Of a DNA stretch of 19,443 nt, positions 6,498-13,585 are shown one piece after another. Under the pieces are notes generated by a model. It had not been told where the DNA came from and did not search any database. It saw only the letters and a list, made by a program, of their open reading frames with translations. Origin of the DNA: Clostridia bacterium (GTDB lineage: Bacteria; Bacillota; Clostridia; Oscillospirales; CAG-272); the NCBI GenBank assembly GCA_017456685.1, contig JAFTIV010000091.1:1-19443 (forward strand), read 5' to 3'. Numbering within the stretch: position 1 is the stretch's first letter; each line of letters starts with the position of its first letter. The translations under genes and the position numbers were made by a program.

Positions 6498-8039
6498 ATG
6501 AAAAAAATCTTAGGTATCGAGCTTGGCTCGACAAGAATTAAATCCGTTCTTCTTGACGAGAGCGCAAATGTTATCGCTCAAGGCGCGCACGACTGGGAAA
6601 ACAAGCTTGAAAATGGCTTTTGGACCTATTCGCTTGATGATGTTTGGGGCGGACTTCAAGCATCTTATGCTGACCTTTGCAAAAATTTCGGTGAGAAGAT
6701 AGAGCATCTTGACGGAATAGGAATTTCCGCTATGATGCACGGCTATCTTGCCTTTGACAAGGACGATAATCTTCTTGTGCCCTTTAGAACCTGGCGTAAC
6801 ACAAGCACAGCGCAGAGCGCTAAGGAGCTTTCAAGCGCGCTCAGCTTCAATATGCCTCAAAGATGGAGCGCAACTCACTTTTATCAAGCGGTTTTAAATG
6901 GCGAGGAGCACATTGATAAGGTAACCTTTTTGACAACGCTTGCTGGCTATGTTCACTGGCAATTGACAGGCGAAAGGGTGCTTGGCATCGGTGATGCTGC
7001 AGGAATGTTCCCAATTTGCGATAAATGCCTTGATTACGATAAGCCAAGGCTTGAAATTTTCGATAATTTACTTAAAAAGCACGGTCTTAGCGTTCACCTT
7101 TACGACCTTTTGCCAAAGGCGCTTTGCGCAGGCGAGGACGCAGGTAATTTAACAGAGGCGGGCGCACGACTTCTTGACCCAACAGGCACACTTAAGGCAG
7201 GGGCTAAGCTTTGCCCACCAGAGGGTGATGCAGGCACAGGAATGATAGCAACAAACGCAATTAAGGCGCGCACAGGAAATGTTTCCGCGGGCACAAGTGC
7301 ATTTGCTATGGTAGTTCTTGAAAAGCCACTTTCAAGCGTGAACGAAAGCATAGATGTAGTTGCAACTCCAACAGGTAAGGGTGTTGCAATGGTACACGCA
7401 AATAACTTTACAAACGAGATAAACGCGTGGGCGGGTCTTTTTGACGAGGTAATTGCCCTTGCGGGTGCAACAATCAAAAAGAATGTTTTGTTCGATAAAA
7501 TGTACGAAAAATCGGCTGAAAGCGACGACGAGGTCGGCAATCTTATCGCATATAACTTCCTATCAGGTGAGCCTATTGTGGGTATGGAGAGTGGCGTTCC
7601 TCTCGTTATGAGATTGCCAAATAGTAAGATGACGCTTGCTAATTTCACTCAAATGCTCCTTTATTCCGCACTTGGCGCAATGAGCATAGGTATGGAGGCT
7701 CTTGAGGCAGAGGGCGTAAAAATCGACGATATTTGCGGTCACGGTGGCTTCTTTAAAACTCCATTTATCGGTGCAAATGCTATGAGCGCAGCGCTCGGCG
7801 CACCTATCACAGTTATGAAAAACGCAGGCGAGGGCGGTGCTTGGGGCGTTGGCGTGCTTGCACTCTATAATGTCCTAAAACAGGGCACACTTGACGAGTT
7901 CCTTGATAACCTCTTTGCATCAGTAGAGAAGGAAACAACCATCGCAGACGAAAAAACAAAAGCAAAATTCGCCCTCTTTATGCAAAACTATAAAAAAGGG
8001 CTTTCTGTTGAAATGGAAGCAACAAAAAAATATAACTAA
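6498..8039 (+). CDS. FGGY-family carbohydrate kinase (xylulokinase-like)
   Basis: 513 residues from the ATG preceded by AAGGAG (6485-6490), the usual length for the family; an upstream ATG at 6357 would add sequence encoded by the 7-bp repeats and is rejected. The N-terminal phosphate-1 motif GIELGSTRIK (6-15) is followed by SAMMHGY (78-83), the probable catalytic base in GDAGTGM (Asp244), NVSAGTS (261-267, phosphate-2), and GHGGFFKTPF (414-423) with GEGGAWGVG (444-452) as the nucleotide-binding part of the second half. These enzymes phosphorylate sugars such as xylulose or ribulose with ATP. No sugar transporter or isomerase lies next to it, so the substrate stays open. It is a single-gene unit with its own promoter and terminator. 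Confidence 0.9.
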   Translation: MKKILGIELGSTRIKSVLLDESANVIAQGAHDWENKLENGFWTYSLDDVWGGLQASYADLCKNFGEKIEHLDGIGISAMMHGYLAFDKDDNLLVPFRTWRNTSTAQSAKELSSALSFNMPQRWSATHFYQAVLNGEEHIDKVTFLTTLAGYVHWQLTGERVLGIGDAAGMFPICDKCLDYDKPRLEIFDNLLKKHGLSVHLYDLLPKALCAGEDAGNLTEAGARLLDPTGTLKAGAKLCPPEGDAGTGMIATNAIKARTGNVSAGTSAFAMVVLEKPLSSVNESIDVVATPTGKGVAMVHANNFTNEINAWAGLFDEVIALAGATIKKNVLFDKMYEKSAESDDEVGNLIAYNFLSGEPIVGMESGVPLVMRLPNSKMTLANFTQMLLYSALGAMSIGMEALEAEGVKIDDICGHGGFFKTPFIGANAMSAALGAPITVMKNAGEGGAWGVGVLALYNVLKQGTLDEFLDNLFASVEKETTIADEKTKAKFALFMQNYKKGLSVEMEATKKYN

Positions 8040-8044
8040 GCTAC

Positions 8045-8075
8045 AAAAAGCGATGAAAAAATTCATCGCTTTTTT
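8045..8075 (+). terminator. Intrinsic terminator after the FGGY kinase
   Basis: AAAAAGCGATGAA (8045-8057), short A-rich loop, TTCATCGCTTTTTT (8062-8075): a 13-bp stem ending in a T-run, 6 nt past the stop codon. Confidence 0.93.
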
Positions 8076-8242
8076 AATTTTTATTAAATTTCACCTTAAA
8101 ATTTTTAAAAAAATTTAGTAAAGATTTAGAAAAATTTAATGATTTTTCCTACATTTTTACAAAAAATAGTTAATTTATATTGATTTTTTGCTTTAATTAT
8201 TAAAAAATAATTAAGTTTTCAACTATTTTAGTGGATTTATTA
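8076..8242. other. Very AT-rich stretch upstream of the dnaA promoter
   Basis: Almost entirely A and T, with no ORF and no clear DnaA box (nearest is AGTGGATTT near 8230, three mismatches to TGTGGATAA). It could be an upstream promoter element or a helically unstable zone of a bipartite origin; nothing in the sequence decides this. Confidence 0.4.
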
Positions 8243-8271
8243 TTGACATATATTAATATTTATTATATAAT
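8243..8271 (+). promoter_or_regulatory. Perfect-consensus sigma-A promoter of dnaA
   Basis: TTGACA (8243-8248), 17 bases, TATAAT (8266-8271). The predicted start near 8278 gives a leader of about 200 nt full of hairpins before the dnaA ATG. Confidence 0.92.
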
Positions 8272-8283
8272 AATAATAGATTA

Positions 8284-8376
8284 TTGCGCCTACGCGCAAG
8301 TGGGGACGCCCCTGCGGGCAATGAGGTTATTGGCGCAAATGATGTCGGCTGTGCCGAATGATGTTGCCTTTGGCAA
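8284..8376 (+). repeat. Micro-hairpin array in the dnaA leader (ATGATGT spacer)
   Basis: TTGCGC-ctac-GCGCAA (8284-8299), GC-rich hairpins around 8301-8320, TCGGC-tgt-GCCGA (8345-8357), spacer ATGATGT, TTGCC-ttt-GGCAA (8364-8376). The last two hairpins and the following ACGGAAAGAGTTTA recur in the dnaN leader. Confidence 0.8.
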
Positions 8377-8403
8377 ACGGAAAGAGTTTATAATTATCTG
8401 TTT

Positions 8404-8456
8404 TCATAGTGGTTTCTTTTTTGGTAGCTTTTTTCTTTTCCAAAAGAAAAAAGTAC
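8404..8456 (+). repeat. Shared leader hairpin, dnaA copy
   Basis: TCATAGTGGTTTCTTTTTTG leads into a stem of GTA plus CTTTTTTCTTTT (8424-8439, one bulged G) against AAAAGAAAAAAG plus TAC (8442-8456). The dnaA ribosome site AGGGGG follows at 8464-8469. Three further copies precede dnaN, recF and gyrB. Confidence 0.85.
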
Positions 8457-8477
8457 ATAAAACAGGGGGATAAAAAA

Positions 8478-9857
8478 ATGGCGGAATTAAAAAGCATATG
8501 GCTAATGATAGCCGAGATATTAAAAACTAAGCATCCTGACACTGCGTACAATTTATGGTTTGGTGATATGGAGCTAATTTCGCTAACTGCGAAGGAAGCA
8601 ATGTTCACCACAACGACCAACGCGAAAAGAGATGTAATTCTTGATATATTTGCAGACGAAATGGCTGAGGCTACTGAGAGTGTTGTAGGCTTCAAGCCAA
8701 GAATAGTAATAATCTCAACAGAAAACGAGGAAATTGACCTTTCTGCGCCAACGCTTGAAATTTTTTCAAGAGTTGAAAGGGGCGAGGAGAAGAAGCCAGA
8801 AAATGTTGTGATTCCTGACGATTATCGCTCAGACTACACCTTTGAGAACTTTATTACAGGCGCATCAAACGAGTTTGCTTATGCGGCAGCGCGTGCAGTT
8901 GCAGAGAAGGATTTAAACGACCCCGAAACGCTAAGGGCTAATATGTTCAACCCGCTTTTCATTTATGGCCCAAGTGGAGTTGGTAAAACCCACCTTCTTT
9001 ACGCAATCACAAACAAGCTTGCAAGGCGCTTTCCAAACAAGAAAATAATGTACATAAAGGGCGAGGAGTTCACAAATCAGCTCGTTGATGCAATTCGTAA
9101 CAGAACTACCGCTCAATTTAGAGAAAAGCTAAGAACTGTTGATGTCCTGCTTATTGACGATATTCAATTCGTTGCGGGCAGAGAGGCAACTCAGCTTGAG
9201 GTTTTCAACACCTTTAATGCGGTTTATGAGGAAAGAAAGCAAATTATTCTAACCTCCGACCGTCCGCCATACGAGATGCGCACTCTTGAGGAGCGTCTTA
9301 GAACGAGATTTATGTCTGGAATTTTGGCTGATGTTTCCTTGCCAGACTACGACCTTCGCTTAGCAATCCTTCAGCAAAAGGCTAAGGAGCACAACATTTA
9401 TCTCTCAAGCGAGATTATAAAGTACATTGCAGAGAATGTTGTATCATCAATTCGTCAGCTTGAGGGAGTTATCAAAAAGCTCGGCGCTGTTAAATTCCTT
9501 CAAGGCACTGATATAACCCTTGAAAAGGTTAAGGAAATCACAAGGGACTTTTCACAGGCTAAGGAAAATGACTCTAAGAAATTCGAGGAGATAATTGAGG
9601 CAGTTTCCACAAAGTACGGAATTTCCAAGGAAGACATTCTTTCAAGCAAGAGAAACAAGGAAATTGCACTCGCTCGCCATATCTGCGTTTATATTGCGCG
9701 CGAGGTTACCTCACTTTCTCAGGCTCAAATCGCTAAAATCCTTAATCGTGATCGTTCAACCCTCGTTTCGAGCGAAAAGTTCGTTAAGGACAAAATGAAC
9801 GAGGACAACGAGTTCGCTCTCGATATCAAGGAAATTATTCGCAACCTAAACACATAA
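8478..9857 (+). CDS. dnaA: Chromosomal replication initiator DnaA
   Basis: 459 residues from the ATG after AGGGGGATAAAAAA; an in-frame ATG at 8409 would translate the leader hairpin and is rejected. Domain I is at about 1-85, followed by a short linker. The AAA+ domain has Walker A GPSGVGKTH (164-172), Walker B LLIDDIQF (224-231), sensor 1 LTSDRPP (258-264), box VII EERLRTRF (271-278) and sensor 2 SIRQLEG (324-330). Domain IV reads IALARHICVYIARE (396-409), then NRDRSTLV (423-430), where almost all DnaA proteins have RDH[TS]TV: the DNA-contacting His is Arg426. Arg400 matches E. coli Arg399. DnaA-ATP binds DnaA boxes and melts oriC. The long leader suggests post-transcriptional control in addition to any box-mediated regulation. 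Confidence 0.97.
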   Translation: MAELKSIWLMIAEILKTKHPDTAYNLWFGDMELISLTAKEAMFTTTTNAKRDVILDIFADEMAEATESVVGFKPRIVIISTENEEIDLSAPTLEIFSRVERGEEKKPENVVIPDDYRSDYTFENFITGASNEFAYAAARAVAEKDLNDPETLRANMFNPLFIYGPSGVGKTHLLYAITNKLARRFPNKKIMYIKGEEFTNQLVDAIRNRTTAQFREKLRTVDVLLIDDIQFVAGREATQLEVFNTFNAVYEERKQIILTSDRPPYEMRTLEERLRTRFMSGILADVSLPDYDLRLAILQQKAKEHNIYLSSEIIKYIAENVVSSIRQLEGVIKKLGAVKFLQGTDITLEKVKEITRDFSQAKENDSKKFEEIIEAVSTKYGISKEDILSSKRNKEIALARHICVYIAREVTSLSQAQIAKILNRDRSTLVSSEKFVKDKMNEDNEFALDIKEIIRNLNT

Positions 9858-9899
9858 GTCGGTGCGGACCGACAGCCAAGGTGGCGGTATACCACTTGG
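9858..9899. other. Two hairpins just after dnaA
   Basis: GTCGGT-gcgg-ACCGAC starts at the base after the stop codon (9858-9873), followed by CCAAGGTGG/CCACTTGG with one bulge (9876-9899). The first hairpin recurs at about 10459-10474. No U-run follows, so a role as terminator is unproven. Confidence 0.55.
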
Positions 9900-10140
9900 G
9901 AATGAAGAGAGAAGAATGAAAAGTGAAGAATGAAGAGAAAAGGTAGAAAACGCGCTTACGCACTGTTTTAGTTCTTTTCTGCCTGCGGGGGCTTCCCCAC
10001 CATTGAAGAACCTAACCTATCTGTTCTCTTTACGTCGGCTTACAATCCCCCCTGCTACGCTCCCCCCCTTACTCTAAAGGGGGCTTGGGGTTAGAACCTT
10101 GATACTCGCTTCGCTCGTATGCGCATTCCGCATTCCACAT
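9900..10140 (+). repeat. Composite intergenic repeat block, copy 3
   Basis: 7-bp units GAATGAA, GAGAGAA, GAATGAA, AAGTGAA, GAATGAA (9900-9934), the GGTAGAAAACGCGCTTACGC hairpin core, a GC hairpin, AAGAACCTAACCTA with CTGTTCTCT, CCCCCTT/AAAGGGGG hairpin (about 10066-10084), GGTTAGAACCTTGATACTCG and GCGCATTCCGCATTCC. It combines segments seen separately in copies 1 and 2. Confidence 0.8.
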
Positions 10141-10237
10141 TTGCTTGTCATTTTTTCACTTATCAACCAAAAAATTGCCTTATTTGGCAAAAATTCTTGA
10201 TTTTTCTTTTCTTGTTTTCTTAGAAAGAAATAATTTT

Positions 10238-10258
10238 TAGTAGTAGGAGTAGCAGTAG
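10238..10258 (+). promoter_or_regulatory. DnaA-trio-like element
   Basis: Seven trinucleotides in register: TAG, TAG, TAG, GAG, TAG, CAG, TAG. Read 3' to 5' they are the GAT-type trios on which DnaA assembles on single-stranded DNA. AT-rich DNA lies on the left and the G cluster and boxes on the right, the orientation expected for strand opening towards dnaA. Confidence 0.6.
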
Positions 10259-10319
10259 AGGGGTTGGATTTGTTGGAAAACTCCAAATTCTTACTATTTA
10301 AAGGAATTTTACCTCAAAT

Positions 10320-10357
10320 TTATCAACAATCAAAGGTGGACAATCCTTTGTGAATAT
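10320..10357. promoter_or_regulatory. Cluster of three imperfect DnaA boxes
   Basis: TTATCAACA (one mismatch to TTATCCACA), then GGTGGACAA and TGTGAATAT (two mismatches each to TGTGGATAA), at centre spacings of about 15 and 14 bases. The divergence may reflect the altered recognition helix of this DnaA. Confidence 0.5.
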
Positions 10358-10420
10358 GTTGGAATTCTTTTGATAACTCACATTTTTTACTAAAATTTTC
10401 ATTTTTCACTTTTCCACATT

Positions 10421-10564
10421 TTTTCCCCGTTGAAAGAGGGGGAGCCCCCTCGGGCAGGTCGGTGAGGACCGACAGCCAAAATTCGGGCTTGCTTAGTATA
10501 AGCTTTAAGTCACTCACGAAATGGTGGAAAAATGCGAAGTGGCGGGTGAGTGGCACAAACGATG
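10421..10564. other. GC-rich hairpin tract between oriC and the dnaN leader
   Basis: GAGGGGG-ag-CCCCCTC (10436-10451), GTCGGT-gagg-ACCGAC (about 10459-10474; also found after dnaA) and CACTCAC/GTGAGTG enclosing 10511-10552. No gene is supported. The tract could insulate the origin from dnaA transcripts (inference). Confidence 0.5.
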
Positions 10565-10634
10565 TCGGCTATGCCGAATGATGTTACCTTTGGTAAATGA
10601 TGTTGGCTACGCCAAATTATGTTGCCTTCGGCAA
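10565..10634 (+). repeat. Micro-hairpin array in the dnaN leader (ATGATGT spacer)
   Basis: Four perfect 5-bp hairpins: TCGGC-tat-GCCGA (10565-10577), TTACC-ttt-GGTAA (10584-10596), TTGGC-tac-GCCAA (10603-10615) and TTGCC-ttc-GGCAA (10622-10634). They recur every 19 bases with ATGATGT or ATTATGT between them. Stem sequences change in a paired way while length, spacer and 3-nt loops stay fixed. Confidence 0.88.
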
Positions 10635-10663
10635 ACGGAAAGAGTTTACAATTATTTTATTTT

Positions 10664-10715
10664 CATAGTGGTTTCTTTTTTGGTAGCTTTTTTCTTCTCA
10701 TAAAGAAAAAAGTAC
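10664..10715 (+). repeat. Shared leader hairpin, dnaN copy
   Basis: TTCATAGTGGTTTC, then CTTTTTTCTT (10687-10696) pairing with AAGAAAAAAG (10703-10712), flanked by GTA/TAC. The ribosome site AAAGGAG follows. The ACGGAAAGAGTTTA segment before it contains a weak -10-like TACAAT (10647-10652). Confidence 0.85.
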
Positions 10716-10739
10716 AAAAAAACAAAAGGAGTTTAAAAT

Positions 10740-11885
10740 ATGGTAGTAATTTTTGACAGAGACACATTGATGAACGGCTTAACGCCAGCGATGTACACAG
10801 TAGCGGGCAAGAACACGAATGCAAATCTTGAGGGCGTGCATCTTATATGCACAGAGGACGGCAAGGTAGTAATAGAGACTCAAGATATGGAGAAGGGCTT
10901 CCGCACCTCGATTATAGCGAGAGTAGAGGAGGAGGGCGATGTAGTAATCAACGCGAACAAGCTTCTCCAAATAATGAAGGTAATGCCAGCGGGCGACATC
11001 AAGGTTACAGTTGACGAGCGTTTTTCAACGAGAATAGAGTCAGGACTATCACATTTTGACATAAAGGCATTGCCAGGCGACCAGTTCCCACCGCTTCCTG
11101 AGATTTACGGAGAGAGGGGCTTTATAATCCAGCAATACCTCTTTAGAAAGCTTGTAAACAGGGTATATTTTGCGATAGGACAAAACGATGCGCGCCCTGT
11201 ATTTAACGGAGCATACTTTAAGATAACCGACAACAACATGCTACTTGTATCCTGCGACGGAAACAAGCTTGCATACTGTGAGAAGGACATAAGCCTTGAG
11301 AACAGAAGCAAGGACGGAATGAACCTAAATCTTAGATTTATCGTTCCAGGAAGAACTCTATCTGACATTCTCAAGATGACAAAGGACACAGAGGATACAA
11401 TGGAAATTCGTCTTAGCAGAAGATATATTATCTTCCGCTTTGCAAGCTACATGTTCTTCTCAAAGACAATTGACTCCGAATATATCGACTACAACAGAAT
11501 TTTGCCAAGCTCACACAGAGTAAGCACATATCTTGATGCGAGCGCGCTTCGCGGTGCGCTTGAGAGAAGCTCACTAATTGTTGAGGACCGCTTGGCTGGA
11601 AGCATTCGTTCATATGTAAAATTCACCGTAGAGGACGACCTTTTGGTATCAACAATCTCCTCGAACGGAAATGCGTTTGACACAATTCCAATAAGGAAGG
11701 AAAACGACGAGGGCATAGTAATTGGCTTTAACTGCAAGTTTATGCTTGATGCGCTCAAGGTAATTGACGACGGAGAAATTAAAATGTCGTACAACACCCC
11801 ACTTCAGGGCGTGCTTATTGAGCCTCAGGACAAGAGTGATGCGACATACAAGTATTTTGTGATGCCTTTGAAGATGAACAACTAA
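10740..11885 (+). CDS. dnaN: DNA polymerase III sliding clamp (beta subunit)
   Basis: 381 residues, within the normal range for the beta clamp, which forms a ring dimer that tethers polymerase to DNA and also binds other replication proteins. Recognisable features are the central DARPVFNGAYFKI segment (about 146-158), the SYVKFTVEDD stretch of the third domain, and the C-terminal YFVMPLKMNN, equivalent to the conserved VMPMRL end that lies by the peptide-binding pocket. The start has AAAGGAG 7 nt upstream. It follows dnaA after the origin and has its own leader with micro-hairpins and the shared T/A hairpin. No disruption is seen. Confidence 0.96.
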   Translation: MVVIFDRDTLMNGLTPAMYTVAGKNTNANLEGVHLICTEDGKVVIETQDMEKGFRTSIIARVEEEGDVVINANKLLQIMKVMPAGDIKVTVDERFSTRIESGLSHFDIKALPGDQFPPLPEIYGERGFIIQQYLFRKLVNRVYFAIGQNDARPVFNGAYFKITDNNMLLVSCDGNKLAYCEKDISLENRSKDGMNLNLRFIVPGRTLSDILKMTKDTEDTMEIRLSRRYIIFRFASYMFFSKTIDSEYIDYNRILPSSHRVSTYLDASALRGALERSSLIVEDRLAGSIRSYVKFTVEDDLLVSTISSNGNAFDTIPIRKENDEGIVIGFNCKFMLDALKVIDDGEIKMSYNTPLQGVLIEPQDKSDATYKYFVMPLKMNN

Positions 11886-12009
11886 TTTGAGAGCTACTAA
11901 GCGTCGTTATACGGCGTTGCTACTCGTAACCGACCTCGACTATCACAAGATAGCCTTCGTCCGGTTACTTGCCGTTGCGCCTTGTCTAACTTGCTTATTA
12001 ACTCTCAAA
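11886..12009. repeat. Structured intergenic element bounded by TTTGAGAG/CTCTCAAA
   Basis: TTTGAGAG (11886-11893) is complementary to CTCTCAAA (12002-12009). Inside are GTAACCG/CGGTTAC, and a CTAT/ATAG hairpin. The segment AAGCGTCGTTATAC (from about 11899) recurs near 19333 just after the lipoprotein gene. It occupies the place where yaaA is normally found between dnaN and recF; no ORF fills this gap. Confidence 0.6.
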
Positions 12010-12010
12010 T

Positions 12011-12116
12011 GCGAAATGCGAAGTGCGAAATGCGAAATGATAAATCAATATAATTTACACATAGACATTTTGCACTTATGAAATTGCAAGCAAATGCGAA
12101 ATGCGAAATGACAAAT
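12011..12116. repeat. Two 7-bp arrays GCGAAAT
   Basis: GCGAAAT, GCGAAGT, GCGAAAT, GCGAAAT, GATAAAT (12011-12045) and GCGAAAT, GCGAAAT, GACAAAT (12096-12116). These are the reverse-complement form of the ATTTCGC heptamers elsewhere in the window. Confidence 0.85.
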
Positions 12117-12149
12117 CAAGCTTAGATTTTTAAAATAATTATTTTATTT

Positions 12150-12198
12150 TCATAGTGGTTTCTTTTTGGTTCTTTTTCTTCTCCGTAAAGAAAAAGAA
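12150..12198 (+). repeat. Shared leader hairpin, recF copy
   Basis: TCATAGTGGTTTCTTTTTGG, then TTCTTTTTCTT (12170-12180) pairing perfectly with AAGAAAAAGAA (12188-12198). Where the other copies have G-T-A/T-A-C at the base, this copy has T-T/A-A, still paired. Confidence 0.85.
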
Positions 12199-12213
12199 TA
12201 TAAGTAATAAGTA

Positions 12214-13326
12214 ATGATAATAAAAAGCATAGAATTAACAGATTTTAGAAACATAGAGAAGGAAAGGATAGAATTTTCGCCGACGGTGAATGTCATATGT
12301 GGGCGCAACGCGCAGGGCAAGACGAACATTGTTGAGGGAATATATCTATTTGCGCGCGGAAAGAGCTTTAGGGCGATGAAGGACAAGGAGCTAATTCGCT
12401 TTGACAGCTCAGTTGCGTACGCTCTAATGGAATATGAAAAGCGCGCAGAGGGTGTCAAAATAGGTGTACAAATACCGCGCACACAGCCGAAATCGTTTTA
12501 CAAGAACGGGGCGCGAGTACAGCGCACGGCTGACATAATAGGCGAGTTTAGGGCGGTTCTTTTCTGTCCGTCGCATCTTGGAATAATAAGCGACTCACCG
12601 AGTGTGAGGCGTAGCTTTCTCGATGTAGCTATAAGCCAGCTAAAGCCGATATACATCAAGCTTATGACGAGATATAACAGCGTAATGAGCTCGCGAAACG
12701 CGATACTAAAGATGGACGATGCCGAGAGGGCGAAATATCGAGAAACGATAGATTTTTACTCAAGCGAGCTTGCGTCGATTTGCGCGGACATAGCAGATGC
12801 TCGATACGAATATGTAAAGAAGCTTGATTTTTGGGTAAAGAAATTCTTTGAGCAGATGACAGACGGCAGAGAAACGCCAAAAATAAGCTATGAAACGAAC
12901 GCTCAGGGGGCAGATTTTGACACAAGGGCGAGCTTAAAAAACAGATACGCACAGCTCTTGACGGAGAACCTCGACAGAGAAATCCGTTATGGCGCGACTG
13001 CGTACGGAATACACAAGGACGACCTCAAGATAGAGATAAATGGCAAGGATGCGCGTTTATACGCCTCACAGGGGCAACAGCGCTCTCTTGCGCTTGCAAT
13101 GAAGATGGCAGAGGGCGAGATAAGCCGAGAGCATACAGGCGAGTATCCCGTGTTTTTGCTTGACGATGTGCTTAGTGAGCTTGATATTGAGAGGCGAAAA
13201 TATGTGTTATCAAACATAAATAATAGACAGGTTATAATAACCTCCTGCGAGCCAAACTATTTCGACGAAAGCGATGCGAATTTTATTTGGCTAAACGAGG
13301 GCAAGCTAATGCCAAGCGCGGAGTGA
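12214..13326 (+). CDS. recF: DNA replication/repair protein RecF
   Basis: 370 residues, normal length. An SMC/ABC-type ATPase that binds gapped DNA and helps load RecA. It opens with the family N-terminus SIELTDFRNIE and has Walker A GRNAQGKT (30-37), the ABC signature SQGQQRS (285-291), and Walker B VFLLDDVLSELD (313-324). The start is only 16 nt from the shared leader hairpin and has no clear Shine-Dalgarno sequence (AAGTAATAAGTA precedes the ATG), so expression may be low or dependent on the leader. It lies in the standard place before remB and gyrB. Confidence 0.96.
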   Translation: MIIKSIELTDFRNIEKERIEFSPTVNVICGRNAQGKTNIVEGIYLFARGKSFRAMKDKELIRFDSSVAYALMEYEKRAEGVKIGVQIPRTQPKSFYKNGARVQRTADIIGEFRAVLFCPSHLGIISDSPSVRRSFLDVAISQLKPIYIKLMTRYNSVMSSRNAILKMDDAERAKYRETIDFYSSELASICADIADARYEYVKKLDFWVKKFFEQMTDGRETPKISYETNAQGADFDTRASLKNRYAQLLTENLDREIRYGATAYGIHKDDLKIEINGKDARLYASQGQQRSLALAMKMAEGEISREHTGEYPVFLLDDVLSELDIERRKYVLSNINNRQVIITSCEPNYFDESDANFIWLNEGKLMPSAE

Positions 13327-13350
13327 CAGAGCGATGCTCCGCGGTGAAAT

Positions 13351-13427
13351 CCGTCTTGCGACGGTTGAAATCTGCTTTGCAGATGAAATCGCTTCGCGGT
13401 GAAATCCAAAAAGGTTCACTTTTTGGA
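13351..13427 (+). repeat. Micro-hairpin array B (TGAAAT spacers)
   Basis: CCGTC-ttgc-GACGG (13351-13364), TCTGC-ttt-GCAGA (13371-13383), CGC-ttc-GCG (13390-13398) and TCCAAAAAG/CTTTTTGGA (13405-13427), separated by TTGAAA or TGAAAT. It is the inverse of array A and matches the array at the window end. It lies between recF and remB. Confidence 0.88.
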
Positions 13428-13548
13428 CTTGAGTTAGACGGGTTTTGTTTCAACGAGGCTAATTGGCTATTATTTCATATATTAAACATTAAAATTAACA
13501 AAAAGAGCGCGGTGAAAAATGTCTGTGTGTAAGCAGTATTGGCTTATC

Positions 13549-13576
13549 ATTCCGCATTTCGCATTTCGCATTCAAC
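13549..13576. repeat. 7-bp tandem array ATTTCGC before remB
   Basis: ATTCCGC, ATTTCGC, ATTTCGC, ATTCAAC, ending 9 bases before the remB start codon. The space where a ribosome site should be is CATTTAACTT, which is not Shine-Dalgarno-like. Confidence 0.8.
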
Positions 13577-13585
13577 ATTTAACTT

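Larger units (their letters stand above)
10146..10420. other. Probable origin of replication (oriC) between dnaA and dnaN
   Basis: Position matches the Bacillota norm. From left to right: AT-rich DNA (10146-10237) with a weak box TTATCAACC (10160-10168); a run of NAG trinucleotides (10238-10258); a short G cluster AGGGG (10259-10263); then imperfect DnaA boxes TTATCAACA (10320-10328), GGTGGACAA (10335-10343, - strand form), TGTGAATAT (10349-10357, - strand form) and TTTTCCACA (10410-10418). This is the unwinding element, trio, box order known from the B. subtilis origin, although the nearest clear box is some 60 bases from the trios and none is a perfect TTATCCACA. Confidence 0.7.

Noticed and set aside
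7100..7648. 182-residue antisense ORF in the FGGY kinase gene
   Set aside because: Shadow of a codon-biased gene; no ribosome site, and the sense frame has all FGGY motifs.
8409..8477. N-terminal extension of dnaA from an upstream ATG
   Set aside because: It would translate the shared leader hairpin (Phe/Lys-rich), has no ribosome site, and DnaA homology starts at the ATG at 8478 after AGGGGG.
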